DNA of 64,000 nucleotides from Metallyticus violacea (GCA_030762175.1 JAUJEO010000019.1:3726001-3790000); one strand, 5' to 3'; positions 10,088-24,335 are shown, numbered from the stretch's first letter. Numbers and translations: made by a program. Notes: generated from the sequence alone by a model not told the origin.

Positions 10088-11743
10088 TTACTCAGGCTAC
10101 CAAACTAGTATAATGAAAGAGAACCAGTTATCTCAAATAAGAACGGAAAAAAGTGATTCAAACGACGTTTCCAAACTTCGAAAAAAAATTTTTTTCTTTT
10201 CGAGATTCTTTGCGCATAATATGCTTTACTGAGGCTATCAAACTAGTATAATGAAAGAGAACCAGTTATCTCAAATAAGAACGGAAAAAAGTGATTTAAA
10301 CGACGTTTCCAAACTTCGAAAAAAATTTTTCTTCTTTTCGAGATTCTTTGCGCATAATATTCTTCTCTGAGGCTATCAAACTAGTATAATGAAAGAGAAC
10401 AAGTTATCTCAAACAAGAACGGAAAAAAAGTGATTCTAACGAAGTTTCCAAACTTCTTAAAAAATTTCTTTTCTTTTCGAGATTCTTTGCGCATAATATG
10501 CTTTTCTGAGGCTATCAAACTGTATAATGAAAGAGAACTAGTTATCTCAAATAAGAACAGAAAAAAGTGATTCAAACGACGTTTCCAAACTTCGAAAAAA
10601 AATTTTTTTCTTTTCGAGATTCTTTGCGCATAATATGCTTTTCTGAGGCTATCAAACTACTATAATGAAAGAGAACCAGTTATATCAAATAAGAACGGAA
10701 AAAAGTGATTTAAACGACGTTTCCAAACTTCGAAAAAAAATTTTTTTCTTTTCGAGATTCTTTGCGCATAATATGCTTTACTGAGGCTATCAAACAAGTA
10801 TAATGAAAGAGAACCAGTTATCTCAAATAAGAATGGAAAAAAGTGATTTAAACGACGTTTCCAAACTTCGAAAAAAATTTTTTTCTTTTCGAGATTCTTT
10901 GCGCATAATATGCTTTTCTGAGGCTATCAAACTAGTATAATGAAAGAGAACCAGTTGTCTCAAATAAGAACGGAAAGAAAGTGATTCTAACGAAGTTTCC
11001 AAACTTCTTAAAAAATTTCTTTTCTTTTCGAGATTCTTTGCGCATAATATGCTTTTCTGAGGCTATCAAACTGTATAATGAAAGAGAACTAGTTATCTCA
11101 AATAAGAACAGAAAAAAGTGATTCAAACGACGTTTCCAAACTTCGAAAAAAAATTTTTTTCTTTTCGAGATTCTTTGCGCATAATATGCTTTACTGAGGC
11201 TATCAAACTAGTATAATGAAAGAGAACCAGTTATCTCAAATAAGAATGGAAAAAAAGTGATTCTAAGGAAGTTTCCAAACTTCGAAAAAAAAATTTTTTC
11301 ATTTCGAGATTCTTTGCGCATAATATGCTTTTCTGAGGCTATCAAACTACTATAATGAAAGAGAACCAGTTATCTCAAATAAGAACGGAAAAAAGTGATT
11401 CAAACGACGTGTCCAAACTTCGAAAAAATTTTTTTTTATCTTTTCGAGATTCTTTGCGCATAATATGCTTTTCTGAGGCTATCAAACTGTATAATGAAAG
11501 AGAACTAGTTATCTCAAATAAGATCGGCAAAAAGTGATTCTAACGACGTTTCCAAACTTCGAAAAAAAATTTTTTTCTTTTCGAGATTCTTTGCGCATAA
11601 TATGCTTTTCTGAGGCTATCAAACTACTATAATGAAAGAGAACCAGTTATCTCAAATAAGAACGGAAAAAAGTGATTTAAACGACGTTTCCAAACTTCGA
11701 AAATTTTTTTTTTCTTTTCGAGATTCTTTGCGCATAATATGCT
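10088..11743. repeat. Chimeric alpha/gamma stretch, 12 monomers
   Basis: It continues the alpha start, then repeats gamma material at 10,381 (matching 6,926 at 3,455 bp offset). A related segment follows four monomers later at 10,932 (offset 551 bp) carrying hybrid markers, a GTTGTCTC start and GGAAAGAAAGTG near 10,975. The right part holds the GACGTGTCC / TTTTTATCTTTTC monomer (about 11,400-11,450) that precedes every alpha unit. Confidence 0.72.
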
Positions 11744-12845
11744 TTACTCAGGCTACCAAACTAGTATAATGAAAGAGAACCAGTTATCTCAAATAAGAAC
11801 GGAAAAAAGTGATTCAAACGACGTTTCCAAACTTCGAAAAAAAATTTTTTTCTTTTCGAGATTCTTTGCGCATAATATGCTTTACTGAGGCTATCAAACT
11901 AGTATAATGAAAGAGAACCAGTTATCTCAAATAAGAACGGAAAAAAGTGATTTAAACGACGTTTCCAAACTTCGAAAAAAATTGTTTTTCTTTTCGAGAT
12001 TCTTTGCGCATAATATGCTTTACTGAGGCTATCAAACTAGTATAATGAAAGAGAACCAGTTATCTCAAATAAGAACGGAAAAAAGTGATTCAAACGACGT
12101 TTCCAAACTTCGAAAAAAATTTTTTTTCTTTTCGAGATTCTTTGCGCATAATATGCTTTACTGAGGCTATCAAACTAGTATAATGAAAGAGAACCAGTTA
12201 TCTCAAATAAGAACGGAAAAAAGTGATTCAAACGACGTTTCCAAACTTCGAAATAAATTTTTTTTCTTTTCGAGATTCTTTGCGCATAATATGCTTTACT
12301 GAGGCTATCAAACTAGTATAATGAAAGAGAACCAGTTATCTGAAATAAGAACGGAAAAAAGTGATTGAAACGACGTTTCCAAACTTCGAAAAAAAATTTT
12401 TTTCTTTTCGAGATTCTTTGCGCATAATATGCTTTGCTGAGGCTATCAAACTAGTATAATGAAAGAGAACCAGTTATCTCAAATAAGAATGGAAAAAAAG
12501 TGATTCTAAGGAAGTTTCCAAACTTCGAAAAAAAATTTTTTCATTTCGAGATTCTTTGCGCATAATATGCTTTTCTGAGGCTATCAAACTGTATAATGAA
12601 AGAGAACTAGTTATCTCAAATAAGATCGGCAAAAAGTGATTCTAACGACGTTTCCAAACTTCGAAAAAAAATTTTTTTCTTTTCGAGATTCTTTGCGCAT
12701 AATATGCTTTTCTGAGGCTATCAAACTACTATAATGAAAGAGAACCAGTTATATCAAATAAGAACGGAAAAAAGTGATTTAAACGACGTTTCCAAACTTC
12801 GAAAATTTTTTTTTTCTTTTCGAGATTCTTTGCGCATAATATGCT
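11744..12845. repeat. Alpha 8-mer HOR, 1,102 bp
   Basis: Markers at 11,744 and 12,846 bound the unit, with the same monomer order as at 5,531. It carries private changes, including ATTGTTTTTC near 11,993 and TTTGCTGAG near 12,434. Confidence 0.84.
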
Positions 12846-14099
12846 TTACTCAGGCTACCAAACTAGTATAATGAAAGAGAACCAGTTATCTCAAATAAGA
12901 ACGGAAAAAAGTGATTCAAACGACGTTTCCAAACTTCGAAAAAAAATTTTTTTCTTTTCGAGATTCTTTGCGCATAATATGCTTTACTGAGGCTATCAAA
13001 CTAGTATAATGAAAGAGAACCAGTTATCTCAAATAAGAACGGAAAAAAGTGATTTAAACGACGTTTCCAAACTTCGAAAAAAATTTTTTTTCTTTTCGAG
13101 ATTCTTTGGGCATAATATGCTTTACTGAGGCTATCAAACTAGTATAATGAAAGAGAACCAGTTATCTCAAATAAGATCGGAAAAAAGTGATTCAAACGAC
13201 GTTTCCAAACTTCGAAAAATTTTTTTTTTCTTTTCGAGATTCTTTGCGCATAATATGCTTTACTGAGGCTATCAAACTAGTATAATGAAAGAGAACCAGT
13301 TATCTCAAATAAGAACGGAAAAAAGTGATTCAAACGACGTTTCCAAACTTCGAAATAAATTTTTTTTCTTTTCGAGATTCTTTGCGCATAATATGCTTTA
13401 CTGAGGCTATCAAACTAGTATAATGAAAGAGAACCAGTTATCTGAAATAAGAACGGAAAAAAGTGATTGAAACGACGTTTCCAAACTTCGAAAAAAAATT
13501 TTTTTCTTTTCGAGATTCTTTGCGCATAATATGCTTTACTGAGGCTATCAAACTAGTATAATGAAAGAGAACCAGTTATCTCAAATAAGAATGGAAAAAA
13601 AGTGATTCTAAGGAAGTTTCCAAACTTCGAAAAAAAAATTTTTTCATTTCGAGATTCTTTGCGCATAATATGCTTTTCTGAGGCTATCAAACTACTATAA
13701 TGAATGAGAACCAGTTATCTCAAATAAGAACGGAAAAAAGTGATTCAAACGACGTTTCCAAACTTCGAAAAAAATTTTTTTTCTTTTCGAGATTCTTTGC
13801 GCATAATATGCTTTACTGAGGCTATCAAAGTAGTATAATGAAAGAGAACCAGTTATCTGAAATAAGAACGGAAAAAAAGTGATTCAAACGAAGTTTCCAA
13901 ACTTCGAAAAAAAATTTTTTTCTTTTCGAGATTCTTTGCGCATAATATGCTCTTCTGAGGCTATCAAACTAGTATAATGAAAGAGAACCCAGTTATCTCA
14001 AATAAGAACGGAAAAAAAGTGATTCTAACGAAGTTTCCAAACTTCGAAAAAAATTTTTTTTCTTTTCGAGATTCTTTGCGCATAATATGCTTTTCTGAG
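12846..14099. repeat. Six-monomer lead-in and beta start
   Basis: From 12,846 the order follows alpha for six monomers (845 bp), then switches at 13,691 to the beta monomer CTACTATAATGAATGAG, followed by GTAGT/TCTGAAAT and CCCAGTT monomers, before gamma-2 begins. A private TTTGGGCAT change lies near 13,106. Confidence 0.78.
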
Positions 14100-17000
14100 T
14101 CTATCTAACTAGTATAATGAAAGAGAACCAGTTATCTCAAATAAGAACGGAAAAAAGTGATTCAAACGACGTTTCCAAACTTCGAAAAATTTTTTTTTTC
14201 TTTTCGAGATTTTTTGCGCATAATATGCTTTACTGAGGCTATCAAACTAGTATAATGAAAGAGAACCAGTTATCTCAAATAAGAACGGAAAAAAAGTGAT
14301 TCTAACGAAGTTTCCAAACTTCGAAAAAAATTTTTCTTCTTTTCGAGATTCTTTGCGCATAATATGCTTCTCTGAGGCTATCAAACTAGTATAATGAAAG
14401 AGAACAAGTTATCTCAAACAAGAACGGAAAAAAAGTGATTCTAACGAAGTTTCCAAACTTCGAAAAAAATTTTTTTTCTTTTCGAGATTCTTAGCGCATA
14501 ATATGCTTTTCTGAGGCTATCAAACTGTATAATGAAAGAGAACTAGTTATCTCAAATAAGAATGGAAAAAAGTGATTCTAACGACGTTTCCAAACTGCGA
14601 AAAAAATTTTTCTTCTTTTCGAGATTCTTTGCGCATAATATGCTTTTCTGAGGCTATCAAACTGTATAATGAAAGAGAACTAGTTATCTCAAATAAGAAC
14701 AGAAAAAAGTGATTCTAACGACGTTTCCAAACTTCGAAAAAAAATTTTTTTCTTTTCGAGATTCTTTGCGCATAATATGCTTTTCTGAGGCTATCAAACT
14801 ACTATAATGAAAGAGAACCAGTTTTCTCAAATAAGAACGGAAAAAAGTGAATAAACGACGTTTCCAAACTTCGAAAAATTTTTTTTTCTTTTCGAGATTC
14901 TTTGCGCATAATATGCTTTACTGAGGCTATCAAACTAGTAATATGAAAGAGAACCAGTTATCTCAAATAAGAACGGAAAAAAAGTGATTCTAACGAAGTT
15001 TCCAAACTTCGAAAGAAATTTTTTTTCTTTTCGAGATTCTTTGCGCATAATATGCTTTTCTGAGGCTATCAAAGTAGTATAATGAAAGAGAACCAGTTAT
15101 CTCAAATAAGAACCGAAAAAAATTATTCTAACGAATTTTCCAAACTTCGAAATACATTTTTTTTCTTTTCGAGATTCTTTGCGCATAATATGCTTTTCCG
15201 AGGCTATCAAACTAGTATAATGAAAGAGAACCAGTTATCTCAAATAAGAAAGGAAAAAAAGTGATTCTAACGAAGTTTCCAAACTTCGAAAAATTTTTTT
15301 TTCTTTTCGAGATTCTTTGCGCATAATATGCTTTTCTGAGGCTATCAAACTAGTATAATGAAAGAGAACCAGTTAACTCAAATAAGAATGGAAAAAAAGT
15401 GATTCTAAGAAAGTTTCTAAGCTTCGAAAAAATTTTTTTTTCATTTCGAGATTCTTTGCGCATAATATGCTTTTCTGAGGCTATCAAACTAGTATAATGA
15501 AAGAGAACCAGTTATCTCAAATAAGAACGGAAAAAAGTGATTCAAACGACGTTTCCAAACTTCGAAAACAATTTTTTTCTTTTCGAGATTCTTTGCGCAT
15601 AATATGCTTTACTGAGGCTATCAAACTAGTATAATGAAAGAGAACCATTTATCTCAAATAATAACGGGAAAAAAGTGATTCAAACGAAGTTTCCAAACTT
15701 CGAAAAAAATTTTTTTTCTTTTCGAGATTCTTTGCGCATAATATGCTCTTCTGAGGCTATAAAACAAGTATAATGAAAGAGAACCAGTTATCTCAAATAA
15801 GATCGGAAAAAAAGTGATTCTAACGAAGTTTCCGAACTTCGAAAAAAATTTTTTTTCTTTTCGAGATTCTTTGCGCATAATATGCTTTACTGAGGCTATC
15901 AAACTAGCCTAATGAAAGAGAACCAGTTATCTCAAATAAGAACGGAAAAAAAGTGATTCTAACGAAGTTTCCAAACTTCGAAAAAAATTTTTTTTCTTTT
16001 CGAGATTCTTTGCGCATAATATGCTTTTCTGAGGCTATCAAACCAGTATAATGAAAGAGAACCAGTTAGCTCAAATAAGAACGGAAAAAAAGTGATTCTA
16101 ACGAAGTTTCCAAACTTCAAAAAACATTTTTTTTCTTTTCGAGATTCTTTGCGCATAAAATGCTTCTCTGAGGCTATCAAACTAGTATAATGAAAGAGAA
16201 CCAGTTATCTCAAACAAGAACGGAAAAAAAGTGATTTAAACGAAGTTTCCAAACTTCGAAAAAAAATTTTCTTCTTTTCGAGATTCTTTGCGCATAATAT
16301 GCTTTTCTGAGTCTATCAAACTAGTATAATGAAAGTGAACCAGTTATCTCAAATAAGAACGGAAAAAAGTGATTCAAACGACGTTTCCAAACTTCGAAAA
16401 ATTTTTTTTTTCTTTTCGAGATTTTTTGCGCATAATATGCTTTACTGAGGCTATCAAACTAGTATAATGAAAGAGAACCAGATATCTCAAATAAGAACGG
16501 AAAAAAAGTGATTCTAACGAAGTTTCCAAACTTCAAAAAAAATTTTTCTTCTTTTCGAGATTCTTTGCGCATAATATTCTTCTCTGAGGCTATCAAACTA
16601 GTATAATGAAAGAGAACAAGTTATCTCAAACAAGAACGGAAAAAAAGTGATTCTAACGAAGTTTCCAAACTTCTTAAAAAATTTTTTTTCTTTTCGAGAT
16701 TCTTTGCGCATAATATGCTTTTCTGAGGCTATCAAACTGTATAATGAAAGAGAACTAGTTATCTCAAATAAGAACAGAAAAAAGTGATTCAAACGACGTT
16801 TCCAAACTTCGAAAAAAAATTTTTTTCTTTTCGAGATTCTTTGCGCATAATATGCTTTACTGAGGCTATCAAACTAGTATAATGAAAGAGAACCAGTTAT
16901 CTCAAATAAGAACGGAAAAAAGTGATTTAAACGACGTTTCCAAACTTCGAAAAAAATTTTTTTCTTTTCGAGATTCTTTGCGCATAATGTGCTTTTCTGA

Positions 17001-18934
17001 GGCTATCAAACTAGTATAATGAAAGAGAACCAGTTGTCTCAAATAAGAACGGAAAAAAGTGATTCAAACGACGTTTCCAAACTTGGAAAAAATTTTTTTT
17101 TCTTTTCGAGATTCTTTGCGCATAATATGCTTTACTGAGGCTATCAAACTAGTATAATGAAAGAGAACCAGTTATCTCAAATAAGAACGGAAAAAAAGTG
17201 ATACAAACGAAGTTTCCAAACTTCAAAAAAAATTTTTTTTCTTTTCGACATTCTTTGCGCATAATATGCTTTTCTGAGGCTATCAAACTAGTATAATGAA
17301 AGAGAACCAGTTATCTCAAACAAGAACGGAAAAAAAGTGATTTTAAAGAAGTTTACAAACATCGAAAAAAAATTTTCTTCTTTTCGAGATTCTTTGCGCA
17401 TAATATGCTTTTCTGGGGCTATCAAACTAGTATAATGAAAGAGAACCAGTTATCTCAAATAAGAACGGAAAAAAGTGACACAAACGACGTTTCCAAACTT
17501 CGAAAAAATTTTTTTTTCTTTTCGAGATTCTTTGCGCATAATATGCTTTACTGAGGCTATCAAACTAGTATAATGAAAGAGAACCAGTTATCTCAAATAA
17601 GAACGGAAAAAAAGTGATTCTAACGAAGTTTCCAAACTTCGAAAAAATTTTTTTTCTTTTCGAGATTCTTTGCGCATAATATGCTTTTCTGAGGCTATCA
17701 AAGTAGTATAATGAAAGAGAACCAGTTATCTCAAATAAGAACGGAAAAAAAGTGATTCTAACGAAGTTTCCAAACTTCGAAAAAAATTTTTTTTCTTTTC
17801 GAGATTCTTTGCGCATAATATGCTTTACTGATGCTATCAAACTAGTATAATGAAAGAGAACCAGTTATCTCAAATTAGAGCGGAAAAAAAGTGATTCTCA
17901 GGAAGTTTCCAAACTTCGAAAAAAATTTTTTTTTATTTCGAAATTCTTTGCGCATAATATGCTTTTCTGAGGCTATCAAACTAGTATAATGAAAGAGAAC
18001 CAGTTATCTCAAATAAGAACGAAAAAAAAGTGATTCTAAAGAAGTTTCCTAACTTCAAAAAAAAAATTTTTTTCTTTTCGAGATTCTTTGCGCTTAATAT
18101 GCTTTTCTGAGGCTATCAAACTAGTATAATGAAAGAGAACCAGTTATCTCAAATAAGAACGGAAAAAAAGTGATTCTAACGAGGTTTCCAAACTTCGAAA
18201 AAAATTTTTTTTCTTTTCGAGATTCTTTGCGCATAATATGCTTTTCTGAGGCTATCAAACCAGTATAATGAAAGAGAACCAGTTAGCTCAAATAAGAACG
18301 GAAAAAAAGTGATTCTAACGAAGTTTCCAAACTTCAAAAAAAATTTTTTTTCTTTTCGAGATTCTTTGCGCATAATATGCTTCTCTGAGGCTATCAAACT
18401 AGTATAATGAAAGAGAACCAGTTATCTCAAACAAGAACGGAAAAAAAGTGATTTAAACGAAGTTTCCAAACTTCGAAAAAAATTTTTCTTCTTTTCGAGA
18501 TTCTTTGCGCATAATATGCTTTTCTGAGGCTATCAAACTAGTATAATGAAAGAGAACCAGTTATCTCAAATAAGAACGGAAAAAAGTGATTCAAACGACG
18601 TGTCCAAACTTCGAAAAAATTTTTTTTTATCTTTTCGAGATTCTTTGCGCATAATATGCTTTTCTGAGGCTATCAAACTGTATACTGAAAGAGAACTAGT
18701 TATCTCAAATAAGATCGGCAAAAAGTGATTCTAACGACGTTTCCAAAATTCGAAAAAAAATTTTTTTCTTTTCGAGATTCTTTGCGCATAATATGCTTTT
18801 CTGAGGCTATCAAACTACTATAATGAAAGAGAACCAGTTATCTCAAATAAGAACGGAAAAAAGTGATTTAAACGACGTTTCCAAACTTCGAAAAATTTTT
18901 TTTTCTTTTCGAGATTCTTTGCGCATAATATGCT
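14100..18934. repeat. Gamma module, copy 2 (4,835 bp)
   Basis: It starts at TCTATCTAAC and carries the full gamma series: CTAGTAATATG near 14,936, ACCGAAAAAAATTATTC near 15,110, CAAACTAGCCTAATG near 15,900 and ATAAAATGC near 16,155. It matches 42,168-47,003 at a constant offset of about 28,069 bp (15,082 to 43,151; 17,565 to 45,634). Against copy 1 it lacks two monomers between the ACATCG and GTGACACAAACG monomers. GTGAATAAACG near 14,848 is a short private deletion. Confidence 0.85.
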
Positions 18935-20037
18935 TTACTCAGGCTACCAAACTAGTATAATGAAAGAGAACCAGTTATCTCAAATAAGAACGGAAAAAAG
19001 TGATTCAAACGACGTTTCCAAACTTCGAAAAAAAATTTTTTTCTTTTCGAGATTCTTTGCGCATAATATGCTTTACTGAGGCTATCAAACTAGTATAATG
19101 AAAGAGAACCAGTTATCTCAAATAAGAACGGAAAAAAGTGATTTAAACGACGTTTCCAAACTTCGAAAAAAATTTTTTTTCTTTTCGAGATTCTTTGCGC
19201 ATAATATGCTTTACTGAGGCTATCAAACTAGTATAATGAAAGAGAACCAGTTATCTCAAATAAGAACGGAAAAAAGTGATTCAAACGACGTTTCCAAACT
19301 TCGAAAAAAATTTTTTTTCTTTTCGAGATTCTTTGCGCATAATATGCTTTACTGAGGCTATCAAACTAGTATAATGAAAGAGAACCAGTTATCTCAAATA
19401 AGAACGGAAAAAAGTGATTCAAACGACGTTTCCAAACTTCGAAATAATTTTTTTTTCTTTTCGAGATTCTTTGCGCATAATATGGTTTACTGAGGCTATC
19501 AAACTAGTATAATGAAAGAGAACCAGTTATCTGAAATAAGAACGGAAAAAAGTGATTGAAACGACGTTTCCAAACTTCGAAAAAAAATTTTTTTCTTTTC
19601 GAGATTCTTTGCGCATAATATGCTTTACTGAGGCTATCAAACTAGTATAATGAAAGAGAACCAGTTATCTCAAATAAGAATGGAAAAAAAGTGATTCTAA
19701 GGAAGTTTCCAAACTTCGAAAAAAAAATTTTTTCATTTCGAGATTCTTTGCGCATAATATGCTTTTCTGAGGCTATCAAACTGTATAATGAAAGAGAACT
19801 AGTTATCTCAAATAAGATCGGCAAAAAGTGATTCTAACGACGTTTCCAAACTTCAAAAAAAAATTTTTTTCTTTTCCAGATTCTTTGCGCATAATATGCT
19901 TTTCTGAGGCTATCAAACTACTATAATGAAAGAGAACCAGTTATCTCAAATAAGAACGGAAAAAAGTGATTTAAACGACGTTTCCAAACTTCGAAAAATT
20001 TTTTTTTCTGTTCGAGATTCTTTGCGCATAATATGCT
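18935..20037. repeat. Alpha 8-mer HOR, 1,103 bp
   Basis: Markers at 18,935 and 20,038 bound the unit. Private changes include ATATGGTTTAC near 19,482 (also near 36,349 and 47,552) and TTTCCAGATTC near 19,875. The shared ATATGGTTTAC links this copy to the units at 35,802 and 47,004. Confidence 0.84.
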
Positions 20038-22820
20038 TTACTCAGGCTACCAAACTAGTATAATGAAAGAGAACCAGTTATCTCAAATAAGAACGGAAAA
20101 AAGTGATTCAAACGACGTTTCCAAACTTCGAAAAAAAATTTTTTTCTTTTCGAGATTCTTTGCGCATAATATGCTTTACTGAGGCTATCAAACTAGTATA
20201 ATGAAAGAGAACCAGTTATCTCAAAATAAGAACGGAAAAAAGTGATTTAAACGACGTTTCCAAACTTCGAAAAAAATTTTTTTTCTTTTCGAGATTCTTT
20301 GCGCATAATATGCTTTACTGAGGCTATCAAACTAGTATAATGAAAGAGAACCAGTTATCTCAAATAAGAACGGAAAAAAGTGATTCAAACGACGTTTCCA
20401 AACTTCGAAAAAAATTTTTTTTCTTTTCGAGATTCTTTGCGCATAATATGCTTTACTGAGGCTATCAAACTAGTATAATGAAAGAGAACCAGTTATCTCA
20501 AATAAGAACGGAAAAAAGTGATTCAAACGACGTTTCCAAACTTCGAAATAAATTTTTTTTCTTTTCGAGATTCTTTGCGCATAATATGCTTTACTGAGGC
20601 TATCAAACTAGTATAATGAAAGAGAACCAGTTATCTGAAATAAGAACGGAAAAAAGTGATTGAAACGACGTTTCCAAACTTCGAAAAAAAATTTTTTTCT
20701 TTTCGAGATTCTTTGCGCATAATATGCTTTACTGAGGCTATCAAACTAGTATAATGAAAGAGAACCAGTTATCTCAAATAAGAATGGAAAAAAAGTGATT
20801 CTAAGGAAGTTTCCAAACTTCGAAAAAAAAATTTTTTCATTTCGAGATTCTTTGCGCATAATATGCTTTTCTGAGGCTATCAAACTACTATAATGAATGA
20901 GAACCAGTTATCTCAAATAAGAACGGAAAAAAGTGATTCAAACGACGTTTCCAAACTTCGAAAAAAATTTTTTTTCTTTTCGAGATTCTTTGCGCATAAT
21001 ATGCTTTACTGAGGCTATCAAAGTAGTATAATGAAAGAGAACCAGTTATCTGAAATAAGAACGGAAAAAAAGTGATTCAAACGAAGTTTCCAAACTTCGA
21101 AAAAAAATTTTTTTCTTTTCGAGATTCTTTGCGCATAATATGCTCTTCTGAGGCTATCAAACTAGTATAATGAAAGAGAACCAGTTATCTCAAATAAGAA
21201 TGGAAAAAAAGTGATTCTAAGGAAGTTTCCAAACTTCGAAAAAAAAATTTTTTCATTTCGAGATTCTTTGCGCATAATATGCTTTTCTGAGGCTATCAAA
21301 CTACTATAATGAATGAGAACCAGTTATCTCAAATAAGAACGGAAAAAAGTGATTCAAACGACGTTTCCAAACTTCGAAAAAAATTTTTTTTCTTTTCGAG
21401 ATTCTTTGCGCATAATATGCTTTACTGAGGCTATCAAAGTAGTATAATGAAAGAGAACCCAGTTATCTCAAATAAGAACGGAAAAAAAGTGATTCTAACG
21501 AAGTTTCCAAACTTCGAAAAAAATTTTTTTTCTTTTCGAGATTCTTTGCGCATAATATGCTTTGCTGAGTCTATCTAACTAGTATAATGAAAGAGAACCA
21601 GTTATCTCAAATAAGAACGGAAAAAAGTGATTCAAACGACGTTTCCAAACTTCGAAAAAAAATTTTTTTCTTTTCGAGATTCTTTGCGCATAATATGCTT
21701 TACTGAGGCTATCAAACTAGTATAATGAAAGAGAACCAGTTATCTCAAATAAGAACGGAAAAAAGTGATTTAAACGACGTTTCCAAACTTCGAAAAAAAT
21801 TTTTTTTCTTTTCGAGATTCTTTGCGCATAATATGCTTTACTGAGGCTATCAAACTAGTATAATGAAAGAGAACCAGTTATCTCAAATAAGAACGGAAAA
21901 AAGTGATTCAAACGACGTTTCCAAACTTCGAAAAAAATTTTTTTTCTTTTCGAGATTCTTTGCGCATAATATGCTTTACTGAGGCTATCAAACTAGTATA
22001 ATGAAAGAGAACCAGTTATCTCAAATAAGAACGGAAAAAAGTGATTCAAACGACGTTTCCAAACTTCGAAAAAAAATTTTTTTCTTTTCGAGATTCTTTG
22101 CGCATAATATGCTTTACTGAGGCTATCAAACTAGTATAATGAAAGAGAACCAGTTATCTCAAATAAGAACGGAAAAAAGTGATTTAAACGACATTTCCAA
22201 TCTTCGAAAAAAATTTTTTTTCTTTTCGAGATTCTTTGCGCATAATATGCTTTACTGAGGCTATCAAACTAGTATAATGAAAGAGAACCAGTTATCTCAA
22301 ATAAGAACGGAAAAAAGTGATTCAAACGACGTTTCCAAACTTCGAAAAAAATTTTTTTTCTTTTCGAGATTCTTTGCGCATAATATGCTTTACTGAGGCT
22401 ATCAAACTAGTATAATGAAAGAGAACCAGTTATCTCAAATAAGAACGGAAAAAAGTGATTCAAACGACGTTTCCAAACTTCGAAATAAATTTTTTTTCTT
22501 TTCGAGATTCTTTGCGCATAATATGCTTTACTGAGGCTATCAAACTAGTATAATGAAAGAGAACCAGTTATCTGAAATAAGAACGGAAAAAAGTGATTGA
22601 AACGACGTTTCCAAACTTCGAAAAAAAATTTTTTTCTTTTCGAGATTCTTTGCGCATAATATGCTTTACTGAGGCTATCAAACTAGTATAATGAAAGAGA
22701 ACCAGTTATCTCAAATAAGAATGGAAAAAAAGTGATTCTAAGGAAGTTTCCAAACTTCGAAAAAAAAATTTTTTCATTTCGAGATTCTTTGCGCATAATA
22801 TGCTTTTCTGAGGCTATCAA
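20038..22820. repeat. Lead-in and rearranged beta units
   Basis: A six-monomer lead-in (846 bp) is followed by beta starts (CTACTATAATGAATGAG) at 20,884, 21,301 and 22,821. The 417-bp spacing is a three-monomer remnant and the 1,520-bp spacing is an 11-monomer version containing a repeated three-monomer block between about 22,020 and 22,440. A one-base insertion, CTCAAAATAAG, lies near 20,222. Confidence 0.76.
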
Positions 22821-24066
22821 ACTACTATAATGAATGAGAACCAGTTATCTCAAATAAGAACGGAAAAAAGTGATTCAAACGACGTTTCCAAACTTCGAAA
22901 AAAATTTTTTTTCTTTTCGAGATTCTTTGCGCATAATATGCTTTACTGAGGCTATCAAAGTAGTATAATGAAAGAGAACCAGTTATCTGAAATAAGAACG
23001 GAAAAAAAGTGATTCAAACGAAGTTTCCAAACTTCGAAAAAAAATTTTTTTCTTTTCGAGATTCTTTGCGCATAATATGCTCTTCTGAGGCTATCAAACT
23101 AGTATAATGAAAGAGAACCCAGTTATCTCAAATAAGAACGGAAAAAAAGTGATTCTAACGAAGTTTCCAAACTTCGAAAAAAATTTTTTTTCTTTTCGAG
23201 ATTCTTTGCGCATAATATGCTTTTCTGAGTCTATCTAACTAGTATAATGAAAGAGAACCAGTTATCTCAAATAAGAACGGAAAAAAGTGATTCAAACGAC
23301 GTTTCCAAACTTCGAAAAAAAATTTTTTTCTTTTCGAGATTCTTTGCGCATAATATGCTTTACTGAGGCTATCAAACTAGTATAATGAAAGAGAACCAGT
23401 TATCTCAAATAAGAACGGAAAAAAGTGATTTAAACGACGTTTCCAAACTTCGAAAAAAATTTTTTTTCTTTTCGAGATTCTTTGCGCATAATATGCTTTA
23501 CTGAGGCTATCAAACTAGTATAATGAAAGAGAACCAGTTATCTCAAATAAGAACGGAAAAAAGTGATTCAAACGACGTTTCCAAACTTCGAAAAAAATTT
23601 TTTTTCTTTTCGAGATTCTTTGCGCATAATATGCTTTACTGAGGCTATCAAACTAGTATAATGAAAGAGAACCAGTTATCTCAAATAAGAACGGAAAAAA
23701 GTGATTCAAACGACGTTTCCAAACTTCGAAATAAATTTTTTTTCTTTTCGAGATTCTTTGCGCATAATATGCTTTACTGAGGCTATCAAACTAGTATAAT
23801 GAAAGAGAACCAGTTATCTGAAATAAGAACGGAAAAAAGTGATTGAAACGACGTTTCCAAACTTCGAAAAAAAATTTTTTTCTTTTCGAGATTCTTTGCG
23901 CATAATATGCTTTACTGAGGCTATCAAACTAGTATAATGAAAGAGAACCAGTTATCTCAAATAAGAATGGAAAAAAAGTGATTCTAAGGAAGTTTCCAAA
24001 CTTCGAAAAAAAAATTTTTTCATTTCGAGATTCTTTGCGCATAATATGCTTTTCTGAGGCTATCAA
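22821..24066. repeat. Beta 9-mer HOR, 1,246 bp
   Basis: Monomer order: CTACTATAATGAATGAG; GTAGT with TCTGAAAT; CCCAGTT; TCTATCTAAC; TTTAAACG; TTCAAACG; AAATAAAT; TCTGAAAT/GATTGAAACG; AATGG/TTCTAAGG. The next beta start is exactly 1,246 bp on, at 24,067. The same spacing occurs at 26,695-27,941 and 37,750-38,996. Monomers 5-9 are the core shared with alpha. Confidence 0.87.
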
Positions 24067-24335
24067 ACTACTATAATGAATGAGAACCAGTTATCTCAAA
24101 TAAGAACGGAAAAAAGTGATTCAAACGACGTTTCCAAACTTCGAAAAAAATTTTTTTTCTTTTCGAGATTCTTTGCGCATAATATGCTTTACTGAGGCTA
24201 TCAAAGTAGTATAATGAAAGAGAACCAGTTATCTGAAATAAGAACGGAAAAAAAGTGATTCAAACGAAGTTTCCAAACTTCGAAAAAAAATTTTTTTCTT
24301 TTCGAGATTCTTTGCGCATAATATGCTCTTCTGAG
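24067..24335. repeat. Beta unit truncated after two monomers
   Basis: The second tandem beta copy stops after its GTAGT/TCTGAAAT monomer. It then joins gamma at GCTATAAAACAAG (24,336) instead of continuing to CCCAGTT. The joint falls in the conserved 3' part of the monomer. Confidence 0.78.
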
